20,483 nucleotides of DNA from the NCBI GenBank assembly GCA_934533005.1, contig CAKTBC010000026.1:1-20483 (forward strand). Direction: 5' to 3'. The position numbers and the translations under genes were made by a program. This document shows positions 1 through 7,294 of this stretch, piece after piece. The stretch is from an uncultured Oscillospiraceae bacterium (GTDB lineage: Bacteria; Bacillota; Clostridia; Oscillospirales; Oscillospiraceae). Within the stretch, counting starts at the first letter, position 1, and the number at the start of each line of letters is the position of its first letter. Under the pieces are notes generated by a model. The model was not told the DNA's origin. It searched no databases and worked only from the letters and a program-made list of their open reading frames with translations.

Positions 1-741
1 GGTCTCTTTGCACTCTTCCAGCAGCGCCCCGTCGCCGGGGAGCAGCAGATAATAATTTTCCGGCAGCCGGGCGAGCGTTTGCAGAAGCAGCATCTGGTTT
101 TTCCGCTTTGAAAACTCGGCAGCACAAACAAGCGCAGCGGCGCCCTCCGGCAGCGAGTACGCCGTTCTTGCCGCGGCGCGCTCCTCCGGCGCAGCGGGGG
201 GGAAGCGGGAGAAGTCCACGCCCATGCCGGGAATGAAATATACGTTTCCGCGGCAGAGCCGGTGTTTTTTCGCGATGATCTCGTCGCAGCGGTTCATGAC
301 GAGAATGTCGTCCGTAATACCTGCCGTCAGCTTTTCCGCCGTGAGCATCACCGTGCGCCGCAGCGCGCCGGAATCGCCGTCAAAAAGATAGCCGTGCACC
401 GTGTTGACAACGCGGGTACGTTTTTTTCCCGCGAGTATTACGCCGAGACGCGTGAAAAACGCGGCGAGCGAGGTATGCGTTACGATCACGTCGTATCGGT
501 TTTCACGGATATCCCGCGCCAGCAGCACAGCGGCGCGGAAATTCTTCGGCGATACGAAGCTCTTCGTAAACGGCACGGCGAGAAAGCCCACGCCCTCGCC
601 GAGCCGCTCACCGCTGCCGTTCGCTGCGGCAGTCACATCCCAGCCGAGTGAGCGCAGTGCGGCAAGGTACGGCAGATGGAAGCTCTCCAGATGCGCGCTG
701 CTGGAGGCGGTATACAGAATTTTCGGTGTGCGGTTGCTCAT
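1..741 (-). CDS. Glycosyltransferase, GT4-like (3' end outside window)
   Basis: The reading frame is open from the ATG at 741 to the window edge, giving the first 247 residues, so the C-terminus is missing. The protein begins MSNRTPKILYTASSSAHLES and has a GT-B-type N-terminal domain. Landmarks are a nucleotide-fold opening, DVIVTHTSLAAFFTRL near residue 98, the family hallmark NTVHGYLFDG near 125, NRCDE near 162, and YFIPGMGVDFSRF near 181. The second domain opens with CAAEFSKRKNQMLLLQTLARL. These features match GT4 enzymes of capsule or exopolysaccharide assembly (EpsD/pilin-type). By family it moves a sugar from a nucleotide donor to a lipid-linked acceptor on the cytoplasmic face. The start is supported by GGAGGA just upstream. 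It is divergent from a sugar-1-phosphate transferase, which fits one polysaccharide locus. The exact sugar cannot be told. Confidence 0.85.
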   Translation of the reverse strand, partial: MSNRTPKILYTASSSAHLESFHLPYLAALRSLGWDVTAAANGSGERLGEGVGFLAVPFTKSFVSPKNFRAAVLLARDIRENRYDVIVTHTSLAAFFTRLGVILAGKKRTRVVNTVHGYLFDGDSGALRRTVMLTAEKLTAGITDDILVMNRCDEIIAKKHRLCRGNVYFIPGMGVDFSRFPPAAPEERAAARTAYSLPEGAAALVCAAEFSKRKNQMLLLQTLARLPENYYLLLPGDGALLEECKET

Positions 742-772
742 GGCGTCCTCCGAAACAAACCTTTCTTTCCGG

Positions 773-800
773 ATTATAACAGAAACCGTGGAAGAAACAA
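773..800 (-). promoter_or_regulatory. Sigma-A-type promoter of the glycosyltransferase
   Basis: On the minus strand a TTGTTT -35 box (795-800) is followed after 16 bases by a perfect TATAAT -10 box (773-778). It lies about 32 bases upstream of the glycosyltransferase start codon at 741. Spacing and placement fit a housekeeping promoter. Confidence 0.6.
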
Positions 801-808
801 ACCATTTG

Positions 809-822
809 TGGTAAAATATAAC
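809..822 (+). promoter_or_regulatory. Possible extended -10 promoter for the sugar transferase
   Basis: TG-G-TAAAAT (809-817) is an extended -10 pattern, and it runs into a second TATAAC-like hexamer (817-822). No good -35 box is visible at 16-18 bases upstream, so the extended -10 would have to carry recognition. It lies 50-90 bases upstream of the two candidate start codons (873 and 906). Confidence 0.35.
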
Positions 823-905
823 GGCCGGTGTGTGTCGCGGCGAACCGCGCCGTACGGCAGACCGTCTAAAAAATGACAAATCTTTCCTATACGGCGGAAA
901 AAGCA

Positions 906-2285
906 ATGGATAAAAGAGAAACAAAAAAGACCGTCCTCTGGGCGGTGATGGATATGGCGCTGTCCGTAACGGCGATGGCGGCGGCATTTTATATCCGGTT
1001 CGTGCTGTTCCGGGGCGAAAACCCGGTCGGCGGCTTCGGATATCACATGCTGTGGGCGGGGCTGTTCTCGCCGGTGTACGCTGTGCTCTTCGGACTGCTC
1101 GGCGTTTACGAGCCGCAGCCGCAGCGCGGCTTCATCCATGCCTTCGGCAATATCGTCCTCGGCTGCACGTTCGGCGTGATGCTGTACATCGATCTCATCT
1201 TCGTGTTCCGCGTGGTGGACTTTTCGCGCTGGATGATCCTCCTTTGCTATCTGCTGCTCATCGTGTTCACTGGTACGCGCGGCTTCATCGCGCATCGGCT
1301 GCTCCGGCGGCAGTACCGCGCCGGAAAGGGGCTGCGCCGCCTCGTCATCATCGGCGAGAGCGCCGCGGCGCGCGACTGCCTGCGCCGCGTGAAGAAGGGG
1401 CGCGACGCCGGATGGACGGTCATCGGCAGCGTCGGCGCGTCGGCGCTCAGCGGCATACCGTATCTGGGGGACTACGATTCTCTGCGCTCGGTGCTGGAAG
1501 CAAAAGCGCCGGATGAGGCGGTGATCGCCATGGAAGAAAACCAGGCGGAGCAGCTCGGCGGGATACTGCGTGAGTGCGAGGACACCGGCGTGAAGCTCGC
1601 GCTGCTGCCGATCGGGTATGAATATATGTCGCGCCACCCGTACGTGGAGGAGCTGTGCGGCCTGCCGCTGGTGAACGTCCGGCGCGTGCCGCTTGACAAT
1701 GCCGGCGCAGATATCGTGAAACGGCTTTTTGATATTCTCGGCTCTCTCGCGCTTATCGTGCTCACATCGCCTATCATGCTTGTTGCCGCCATCGGCACGC
1801 GCCTTTCCTCGCCGGGGCCGATCTTGTTCCGGCAGGAGCGAATCGGCAAGGATAAGAAGCCGTTTTATATGCTCAAGTTCCGCTCCATGCGCGTGAACGC
1901 GCAGTCGGACACGGCATGGACGCGCGACCATGACCCGCGCCGCACGGCGTGGGGAGCGTTCATGCGGCGCTATTCCATCGACGAGCTGCCGCAGCTCTTC
2001 AATGTCCTTGCGGGCGATATGTCGCTCGTCGGCCCGCGGCCGGAGATCCCGCGGTACGTCGACCACTTCAAATACAGCATTCCGCTCTACATGGTGCGCC
2101 ATCAGGTACGCCCCGGCATTACCGGCTGGGCGCAGGTCAACGGCCTGCGCGGCGATACCTCCATCCGCACCCGTGTAGACTACGATCTCTATTATATTGA
2201 AAACTGGTCGATGCTCTTTGACATCAAGATCCTGCTCATGACGCCGTTCAAGGGCGTGGTGAACCATCAGGAATCGCTGAAATAG
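906..2285 (+). CDS. Polyprenyl-phosphate sugar-1-phosphate transferase (WcaJ/EpsL-like)
   Basis: This 459-residue membrane protein would start surface-polysaccharide repeat units by moving a sugar-1-phosphate from a UDP-sugar to undecaprenyl phosphate. The N-terminal half carries several hydrophobic helices (about residues 10-110), then a CoA-binding-like fold (RLVIIGESAAARDCLRRV). The C-terminal bacterial sugar-transferase domain begins with KRLFDILGSLALIVLTSPIM and contains KFRSM (K324), DELPQLFNVLAGDMSLVGPRPE (from D359) and RPGITGWAQVNGLRGDT (from R402), all hallmarks of the family. Size is normal for the long, multi-pass form. I chose the ATG at 906 because it has a purine-rich site (GGCGGAAAAA) upstream and begins MDKRETKK. 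An in-frame ATG at 873 would add 11 residues but has no ribosome site. Sugar specificity is unknown. Confidence 0.9.
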   Translation: MDKRETKKTVLWAVMDMALSVTAMAAAFYIRFVLFRGENPVGGFGYHMLWAGLFSPVYAVLFGLLGVYEPQPQRGFIHAFGNIVLGCTFGVMLYIDLIFVFRVVDFSRWMILLCYLLLIVFTGTRGFIAHRLLRRQYRAGKGLRRLVIIGESAAARDCLRRVKKGRDAGWTVIGSVGASALSGIPYLGDYDSLRSVLEAKAPDEAVIAMEENQAEQLGGILRECEDTGVKLALLPIGYEYMSRHPYVEELCGLPLVNVRRVPLDNAGADIVKRLFDILGSLALIVLTSPIMLVAAIGTRLSSPGPILFRQERIGKDKKPFYMLKFRSMRVNAQSDTAWTRDHDPRRTAWGAFMRRYSIDELPQLFNVLAGDMSLVGPRPEIPRYVDHFKYSIPLYMVRHQVRPGITGWAQVNGLRGDTSIRTRVDYDLYYIENWSMLFDIKILLMTPFKGVVNHQESLK

Positions 2286-2296
2286 GGGAGGAACCC

Positions 2297-2857
2297 ATGG
2301 AAGAGAGAGAAAACGGTGTGCGCATCGCGCATCTCACCGGCACGCTGCCGATGAGCGAGATGCTGGAAAAGTATGTGGACGTGGAAAAGTTCCTCGGCTA
2401 CTGTGCCGCGTGTCCGCGCTGCGGGCAGACATGGTCATGCCCGCCCTATGATTTTGACCCCGCGGCGGTCTGGCCGCAGTATGCTGCGGTCAAGCTGTAC
2501 GCCGTGCAGGTGTTCCCGGAGAGCGGCGCGGTAAAGGCCGCGGCGCTTGCCGACGCGGAGGCGTTCCTCCGCCCCTACCGGACGGCGTTTGACGCGCTGC
2601 TCGAGGAAAAAGAACGCGAAACGCCCGGTTCACTCCGGCTGAACGCGGGGCGCTGCCTCGTGTGCGCGCGGTGTGCACGCCGGGACGAGGAGCTCTGCCG
2701 GTTTCCGGAAAAGCTCCGGTATTCGCTCGAATCGCTCGGCGCGAACGTCGGCGCACTCGCCGCAGATAAGCTGGGGGCGCCGCTCCAATGGGGGACGAAG
2801 GACGCCCCGCCGGAGTATTTTGTCCTGGCCGGTGCGCTGCTGATGAAGGGGGAATGA
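2297..2857 (+). CDS. DUF2284 cysteine-rich putative metal-binding protein
   Basis: A 186-residue soluble protein with two cysteine groups: C36, C39, C42 and C48 in YCAACPRCGQTWSCPPYDFD, and C120, C123, C126 and C134 in RCLVCARCARRDEELCRFPE. The motif WSCPPY and the second cysteine cluster are typical of DUF2284, a family predicted to bind a metal or Fe-S centre. The biochemical role is not known. It has a good ribosome site (GGGGAGGAA) 11 bases after the sugar transferase and is followed 3 bases later by the exonuclease, so the three genes are probably co-transcribed. The neighbours do not reveal a function, and the link with polysaccharide genes may be only positional. Confidence 0.8.
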   Translation: MEERENGVRIAHLTGTLPMSEMLEKYVDVEKFLGYCAACPRCGQTWSCPPYDFDPAAVWPQYAAVKLYAVQVFPESGAVKAAALADAEAFLRPYRTAFDALLEEKERETPGSLRLNAGRCLVCARCARRDEELCRFPEKLRYSLESLGANVGALAADKLGAPLQWGTKDAPPEYFVLAGALLMKGE

Positions 2858-2860
2858 GCG

Positions 2861-3526
2861 ATGCTTGAAACCCTTTTTCAAATCTACGACTCTGTCATCG
2901 TGCTTGATACGGAGACGACCGGTGTAAACTGTAAGTCGGACGAGATCATCGAGCTCGGCTTCCTGCGGCTTGACCGCAGCGGAGAGCGCACGGGGGAGGA
3001 CTATCTCATCCGCCTCTCGCCGGGGCGGCGCCTGCCGCCGGTTATCACGCAGCTCACCGGCATCCGTGAGGACGAGCTTTTTCTAAACGGCGTGGAAAAG
3101 AATGTGGCCGCGGAGGCGTTCGTCCGCTCGCTTGCCGGGGAAAAGCCGCTCGTGTGCGCGTATAACGCACAGTTCGATCTGTGCTTCCTCTTCTATTTCC
3201 TCCACCGGCTCGGCTGCGCCGAGGTGCTCCAAAAGGCGCAGTTCCTCGATATCATGGCGATCTACAAGGACCGGCGGGACTATCCGCACAAGCTCTGCAA
3301 CGCCGTGGAGGCCTATGGCGTCGAGGGCGAGAACACCCACCGCGCTGTGGATGACGCCAATGCTGCGCTCGAGGTGCTGCTCGCCATGGAGCGGGAGCGC
3401 GGCGATATTGAGCGGTACATAAACCTTTTCGGCTACAACCCCAAATACGGCGTGCCGAAGCCGAAAATCGGCTCCATTCGCTACGAGCCGCAGCCCTACC
3501 AGAGACAAAAGCTGCTGTACGAATAA
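2861..3526 (+). CDS. DEDDh 3'-5' exonuclease (DnaQ/PolC epsilon-like)
   Basis: A 221-residue single-domain exonuclease. All acidic ligands of the DEDDh family are visible: D16 and E18 in VLDTETTG (Exo I), D106 in YNAQFDLCFL (Exo II), and H160 with D165 in HRAVDDA (Exo III). Such stand-alone proteins degrade DNA or RNA from the 3' end and may assist proofreading, repair or RNA turnover. The target cannot be read from sequence. The Exo III histidine places it in the DEDDh rather than the DEDDy class. It starts 3 bases after the DUF2284 stop, consistent with translational coupling, and is the last gene before a strong hairpin at 3534-3563. The last 40 residues (PKPKIGSIRYEPQPYQRQK) are basic and outside the core fold. 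Confidence 0.88.
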   Translation: MLETLFQIYDSVIVLDTETTGVNCKSDEIIELGFLRLDRSGERTGEDYLIRLSPGRRLPPVITQLTGIREDELFLNGVEKNVAAEAFVRSLAGEKPLVCAYNAQFDLCFLFYFLHRLGCAEVLQKAQFLDIMAIYKDRRDYPHKLCNAVEAYGVEGENTHRAVDDANAALEVLLAMERERGDIERYINLFGYNPKYGVPKPKIGSIRYEPQPYQRQKLLYE

Positions 3527-3533
3527 GAGAAAA

Positions 3534-3563
3534 GGATCCCGGAAGCTCAAGCTTCCGGGATCC
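3534..3563. terminator. Hairpin terminator between convergent genes
   Basis: A 13-bp perfect stem (GGATCCCGGAAGC with its complement) closes a 4-base loop. Read leftward it is followed by TTTTCTCTT, a usable U-tract, so it mainly ends the sigma/membrane-partner operon. Read rightward the tract is poor (TCTGTTATAA), so termination of the exonuclease operon is likely but weaker. Confidence 0.8.
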
Positions 3564-3579
3564 TCTGTTATAACTCTGT

Positions 3580-4497
3580 TTATCCAAGCTTCGCGAAATC
3601 GAAGAGCTCCGCGAACGCCTCGAGATCTTCCTTCGTTACCGGCTCCGGCATGAAGAGGCTGTTGCCCTCCGTGCCGCCGAGCAGGTTGATGGCCACGAAC
3701 GCCTTCGGCTGGTCGGACATCACGACGCAGCGGTTCGGGCCGAGGGAGAGCTGGACTTCATCGCCGCGGGAGGTCGTGTAGATCCACTCCTCGTAGTCCT
3801 CGGCGTTGCCGATGTTCAGCGTGACCTCGGAGAACGCGCCCTTGACGTACCGGCCAAGCTGGTATTCGTAGCTCTTGCCGGAAACGTTCGTGCCGTAGGC
3901 CTGGAACGAGCCGTCTTCGTAGAGGTAGCCGCTCACGGCGGCGCAGTCGGTGAGGAAGGGCTCTGCCTCCAGAAGGGCATAGAGCGTATCTTCGCTGTCA
4001 AAGTCCGTCACGGACGTGTGCAGCCGCAGATGGTATTTGCGGGTGATCTGGTCGAGCTCGTTGGCCATGTCCTGCGTGGAGACGGAATAGAGGTCATACT
4101 TCTCCGGCAGGCAGGCGGCGGTCTCCTTCGCCATGGCGGCGGTGTCGTACGAGGCGAGAAAGTCCATCCACTCGGCGTTCGCCTTGAACTCCGGGCTCTC
4201 CGGCACGCCCTGCAGCGCAATGACCGTGCTGTCGCTCGCCGGTTCCGCCGTGGCGGAGACCGCCGCGGGGGAGGCGTTCGGATCGGTGACGGTGAGGCTC
4301 TTCAAACCGAAGAAGTCCGTAGCCAGCGCTGTGCCGCCGAGCACCGCAACGAGCAGCGCCGCCGCGACAAGCGCGCCCGTTCCGAAGCGGAAATGCCGTA
4401 TCTTCGGCTTTTCCTCCAGCGCGGAAAGTGTTTCCTTCATCCGTGCCTCAAACGATGCGGGAACCTCTTCAAACATGTTGTCCCAGGAATCCCTCAT
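3580..4497 (-). CDS. Membrane-bound partner (putative anti-sigma) of the ECF sigma factor
   Basis: A 305-residue single-pass membrane protein. An N-terminal cytosolic part of about 38 residues (MRDSWDNMFEEVPASFEARM...) precedes one hydrophobic helix at about 40-60 (GALVAAALLVAVLGGTALAT). The rest is an acidic, Ala/Ser-rich then globular extracytoplasmic domain I do not recognise. Its ATG overlaps the sigma gene stop by four bases, the usual sigma/anti-sigma coupling. By position it should hold the sigma factor inactive at the membrane until a surface signal arrives. No HxxxCxxC zinc-binding anti-sigma motif is present in the short cytosolic segment, so the binding mode is unusual or the protein is only a co-regulated membrane protein. 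The call rests mainly on context. Confidence 0.65.
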   Translation of the reverse strand: MRDSWDNMFEEVPASFEARMKETLSALEEKPKIRHFRFGTGALVAAALLVAVLGGTALATDFFGLKSLTVTDPNASPAAVSATAEPASDSTVIALQGVPESPEFKANAEWMDFLASYDTAAMAKETAACLPEKYDLYSVSTQDMANELDQITRKYHLRLHTSVTDFDSEDTLYALLEAEPFLTDCAAVSGYLYEDGSFQAYGTNVSGKSYEYQLGRYVKGAFSEVTLNIGNAEDYEEWIYTTSRGDEVQLSLGPNRCVVMSDQPKAFVAINLLGGTEGNSLFMPEPVTKEDLEAFAELFDFAKLG

Positions 4498-4964
4498 ACC
4501 GGCACCTCCTCACCCAAAACTTCGCGGAGCTTTCCGCGCCCGGCAAACAGCCGGGATTTGACCGTACCTTCGGGGATCTGCAAAATGCGTGATATCTCCC
4601 GTATGCTGAAACCCTCCACATAAAATAAGAGGATCGGCATGCGGTAGATCTCTTCCAAGCCCATTACGGCGTCGCGCAGCTCGCGGTCGCCGCTCTCGGG
4701 GGCGACCGCCTCCGGCATCTCGTCGAGCAGAACGATTTTGCTGCCCCGGCGGCAGATGTCGTAGCATTCGTTGATGAGAATGCGCGTCACCCATGCGCGG
4801 AACGCGCCCTCGCTCTTGAGCGAATTGCGCTTCTCCCACGCCTTGCATATGCACTCCTGCACCGCGTCCTCCCGGTCGGCCTCGCTGCGGAGAATGCCGC
4901 AGGAAACGTGGTAGAGCGTTTTTTTCATGTCCATGATCTGGACGGTAAACTCTTCGGCTGTCAT
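4494..4964 (-). CDS. ECF-family RNA polymerase sigma factor
   Basis: About 156 residues, a normal ECF length. Region 2 contains YHVSCGILRSEADREDAVQECICKAW and FRAWVTRILINECYDICRR. After a short linker, region 4 contains LLFYVEGFSIREISRILQIPEGTVKSRLFAGRGKLREVL with a clear helix-turn-helix. It would direct polymerase to a small regulon, probably of envelope-stress genes. I place the start at the ATG at 4964. A TTG at 4970 (two residues longer) is equally reachable from the GAGAGAG purine run. The gene lies upstream of and overlaps its membrane partner. A matching ECF promoter sits at 5009-5034, suggesting autoregulation. Confidence 0.92.
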   Translation of the reverse strand: MTAEEFTVQIMDMKKTLYHVSCGILRSEADREDAVQECICKAWEKRNSLKSEGAFRAWVTRILINECYDICRRGSKIVLLDEMPEAVAPESGDRELRDAVMGLEEIYRMPILLFYVEGFSIREISRILQIPEGTVKSRLFAGRGKLREVLGEEVPV

Positions 4965-5008
4965 ACGCAAACTCTCTCTGAGAGGCTTTACGCCTTTCTG
5001 TAAAGAAA

Positions 5009-5034
5009 GACGGAATTTCCCAACACACGGTTCA
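5009..5034 (-). promoter_or_regulatory. Candidate ECF-type autoregulatory promoter
   Basis: On the minus strand TGAACC (5029-5034) is followed after 16 bases by CGTC (5009-5012). This resembles the TGAAAC-N16-CGTC pattern of Firmicute ECF sigma factors. It stands about 40 bases upstream of the sigma start, which leaves a short leader. Housekeeping boxes are not obvious at this spot. Confidence 0.5.
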
Positions 5035-5124
5035 GTAAAAGCAAAAATTTTTTAATATTTTTTGAACTTTTTTAATGTACCACATTTTCCGCGCGGAATC
5101 CACCAGAAAAATTTGAAAAGGGGC

Positions 5125-5153
5125 TTGACAAAACTGTACGAGTGTAGTAGTGT
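5125..5153 (+). promoter_or_regulatory. Promoter of the GntR/ABC operon with repeated operator-like motif
   Basis: A consensus TTGACA (5125-5130) is followed after 17 bases by TAGTGT (5148-5153) as a weak -10. The spacer and -10 contain AGTGTA twice (5141-5146 and 5149-5154), followed by CTAAT. YtrA-type GntR regulators usually repress their own operon from sites in such positions, so these repeats are the best operator candidate. The start codon at 5194 has AAGGAGGGC upstream. Confidence 0.55.
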
Positions 5154-5193
5154 ACTAATCGCTTAATACAACAACACAACAAGGAGGGCTGTC

Positions 5194-5565
5194 ATGAACT
5201 TTGCGATTCAGGGCTCGCGGCCGATCTGGCAGCAGCTCACGGAACAGCTGGCGCGGCGGATCATCACGGGCGCGTATCCGCTGGGGTCGCGGTTTCCCGC
5301 GGTGCGGGAGCTGGCGGCGGAAGCGGGCGTCAACCCGAACACGATGCAGCGGGCGATCACGCAGCTTGAGACGCTCGGTCTCGTCACAACGAACCGGACG
5401 CTCGGCCGCACCGTGACGGAAAATGCCGAGGCGCTCGAGGAAATGCGGCGGCGGCTGGCCGTGGAGTGTACGGAAAACTTTTTCAAGGAAATGGGGGCTC
5501 TGGGCTATTCCCGCGGCGAGGCCGCGGACATGGCGCAGGCGGAAAGGGAAAGAAACGATGAATGA
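5194..5565 (+). CDS. GntR-family transcriptional regulator, YtrA subfamily
   Basis: A 123-residue regulator. The winged helix-turn-helix fills residues 10-75: PIWQQLTEQLARRIITGAYPLG, then RELAAEAGVNPNTMQRAITQLE, then GLVTTNRTLGRTVTE. It ends with a short helical tail instead of a large ligand domain, which is the YtrA signature. Family members repress the ABC exporter genes that follow them and are released by cell-envelope agents such as antibiotics, though the effector here is unknown. The start has AAGGAGGGC at good spacing. The stop overlaps the ABC ATPase start by eight bases, so the two are translationally coupled. Autoregulation is likely given the motif in its promoter. Confidence 0.92.
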   Translation: MNFAIQGSRPIWQQLTEQLARRIITGAYPLGSRFPAVRELAAEAGVNPNTMQRAITQLETLGLVTTNRTLGRTVTENAEALEEMRRRLAVECTENFFKEMGALGYSRGEAADMAQAERERNDE

Positions 5566-6295
5566 AGAACTGGTAAAATGCACAGGGCTGTGCCGGAATT
5601 TTGAATCGGTGCAGGCGCTGCGCGGCGTGGATCTGAGTCTCACATCCGGCAAGATCGTCGGCCTGCTCGGCCCGAACGGTTCGGGCAAGACGACACTCAT
5701 CAAGATCCTCAACGGCCTTCTCCGGCCGACGGCGGGCGAGGCACGCATCGCGGGCCTCCTGCCCGGCGTGGAGACGAAAGCGATCACAAGCTTCCTGCCC
5801 GACCGGGGGTATTTCCCCGATTGGATGCGCGTCGGCGACATGATCGATATGTTCTCGGACTTTTATGCCGACTTTGACCGCGTGAAGGCGGAGGAAATGT
5901 GCCGCGTGCTCGGGCTGGAAACGGGCAGCAAGATCAAAACGCTTTCGAAAGGTACGCGCGAGAAGATGCAGCTCATGCTCGTCATGTCGCGCCGCGCGCG
6001 GCTCTATCTGCTCGATGAACCCATCGCGGGCGTCGACCCGGCGGCGCGCGAGTTTATTCTGCGCACGATTTTGACGAATTATAACGAAAACGGTACGGTG
6101 CTCATCTCGACGCATCTGATCCTCGATGTGGAGCAGGTGCTCGACGAGGCGGTGTTCCTCCAGCAGGGACAGGTCGTTCTGCACGAGAGCACCGACAGCA
6201 TCCGCGAACGCACCGGCGGCAGCGTGGATGAGCTGTTCCGCAACATGTTCCGCGCGCCGGTCCTGGGGAATGGAGGGGAATACAATGCTCGGTAA
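5558..6295 (+). CDS. ABC transporter ATP-binding protein (YtrB/BcrA-like)
   Basis: A 245-residue ATPase. Walker A is GPNGSGKT at 38-45. The signature is LSKGTREKMQL near 129, Walker B is LYLLDEPIAGVDP near 149, and the H-loop is STHL near 183. The LSKG form and the short size match subunits paired with integral membrane exporters regulated by YtrA-type repressors. It would power efflux or lipid/peptide handling through the permease encoded next. I begin it at the ATG at 5558 (MNEELVKCTG), inside the end of the GntR gene, preceded by GGAAAGGGAAAG. A longer frame upstream is only the shifted GntR sequence. Its stop lies inside the permease gene, an 11-base overlap. Confidence 0.93.
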   Translation: MNEELVKCTGLCRNFESVQALRGVDLSLTSGKIVGLLGPNGSGKTTLIKILNGLLRPTAGEARIAGLLPGVETKAITSFLPDRGYFPDWMRVGDMIDMFSDFYADFDRVKAEEMCRVLGLETGSKIKTLSKGTREKMQLMLVMSRRARLYLLDEPIAGVDPAAREFILRTILTNYNENGTVLISTHLILDVEQVLDEAVFLQQGQVVLHESTDSIRERTGGSVDELFRNMFRAPVLGNGGEYNAR

Positions 6296-7139
6296 ACTGA
6301 TGAAATACGATCTGCGCTCCGGCATCCGCACGTTTTCGCTGATCTGGATCGGCCTGGCGCTGCTCGGTGCGATCAACGGCCTTACGATTCGCTTCGTGCT
6401 CGATGGCAACGTACAAAGCGAGCTTGTGAGCTTCATTTTCGGCGTCCTGCCTATGATCCTGCTCGTAGCGCTCTATGTGGCGATGGGCATTTTTGTCCTC
6501 GTTTTTATCATCGACCGCTTTTATAAGGGCCTTCTCGGAAACGAGGGCTATCTCATGTTCACGCTGCCTGTGACGAGCGCGGCGCACATCGCCTCCAAGA
6601 CGCTCACGAGCATGATCTTCACGTTGGCAAGCGCCATTGTGGCGTTGCTGAGCGGCGGCCTTTTGCTGGCGGTGCTCGCGCCGCCCAGCTTTGGCGACAT
6701 TGCGCAGGCATTCCAGGAGATGGGACGCTATCTGCGCGTCAATCCGCTGCCCGCTGGAACAGGCTGGGTGATCGCAGAGTTTGTGGTGTACTCGCTCATC
6801 GGCATGGCCACTGCCATTTTGCAGATCTATACTGCCATTTCGGTCGGCCACCTTGCCAAAAAGAACCGCGGATGGTTCGCGCTGCTCGCCTATGTCGGCA
6901 TCAGCATCGCGGTCAGCATTCTCACGAGAGTGTGCATGTCGGTCTTCTTCCAGTCCGGCTCCTTCTCCGAGATGCTCCTCGGCTGGCAGGTCACGGTGGA
7001 CAGCGCTGGCTGGCGCACGCAGGGCGTCGGCATGACGGCCTCAACGCTCGGCATCGGCATCGGTCTGGAGCTGCTCAAGGGCACGGCCTTCTTCTTCGCC
7101 ACCCGCGCCATCCTCGACAAGCGCCTCAATCTCGAATAA
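6285..7139 (+). CDS. ABC transporter permease (integral membrane subunit)
   Basis: A 284-residue polytopic protein with about six hydrophobic segments (near residues 18-40, 48-72, 103-128, 155-180, 190-212 and the C-terminal part). It begins MLGKLMKYDLRSGIRTFSLIW, a typical permease N-terminus in which a short amphipathic start precedes helix 1. LMFTLPVTSAAHIASKTLTS after the second segment resembles the cytosolic loop of ABC-2-like exporters. The ATG at 6285 has GGAGGGG six bases upstream and overlaps the ATPase end. It should form the membrane channel for that ATPase. The cargo is unknown. Context with a YtrA-type repressor suggests defence or envelope homeostasis. Confidence 0.82.
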   Translation: MLGKLMKYDLRSGIRTFSLIWIGLALLGAINGLTIRFVLDGNVQSELVSFIFGVLPMILLVALYVAMGIFVLVFIIDRFYKGLLGNEGYLMFTLPVTSAAHIASKTLTSMIFTLASAIVALLSGGLLLAVLAPPSFGDIAQAFQEMGRYLRVNPLPAGTGWVIAEFVVYSLIGMATAILQIYTAISVGHLAKKNRGWFALLAYVGISIAVSILTRVCMSVFFQSGSFSEMLLGWQVTVDSAGWRTQGVGMTASTLGIGIGLELLKGTAFFFATRAILDKRLNLE

Positions 7140-7153
7140 AGCTATGAAAAACG

Positions 7154-7183
7154 ATCCCGCCCGGAGCGAGCTCCGGGCGGGAT
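7154..7183 (-). terminator. GC-rich hairpin with U-tract on the minus strand
   Basis: A 13-bp stem (ATCCCGCCCGGAG with its complement) and a 4-base loop CGAG. Rightward it is followed by TCATAAAAC, which is not a U-tract. Leftward it is followed by CGTTTTTC, so it should act mainly on transcripts leaving the RpiR gene. Confidence 0.65.
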
Positions 7184-7189
7184 TCATAA

Positions 7190-7258
7190 AACCGGCAAAG
7201 CCCATTAATGCAGCACCTTTTCCTGCATCAAGAGGTTTTGCCGGTTACTTGTTTTTTT
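7190..7258 (+). terminator. Two-tier hairpin followed by a seven-T tract
   Basis: An outer stem (AACCGGCAAA at 7190-7199 with TTTGCCGGTT at 7237-7246) encloses an inner stem (ATGCAG at 7208-7213 with CTGCAT at 7223-7228). The outer arm is followed by ACTTG and seven Ts (7252-7258). This is a plausible intrinsic terminator for the GntR/ABC operon, though the enclosed arm structure is larger than usual. Confidence 0.6.
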
Positions 7259-7294
7259 AGACACTTTTTATTTGTTTGCTGGTGGGATTTCTCT

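Noticed and set aside
774..2267. 497-codon open frame on the minus strand opposite the sugar transferase
   Set aside because: Its translation is Arg/His/Ala-rich with no recognisable domain, and the plus strand encodes a full, well-conserved transferase. It is a product of high third-position GC.
7190..7246. Possible tRNA or small riboswitch from the nested stems
   Set aside because: There is no cloverleaf, T-loop sequence or CCA-like end, and no known riboswitch core. The T-tract makes a terminator the simpler reading.
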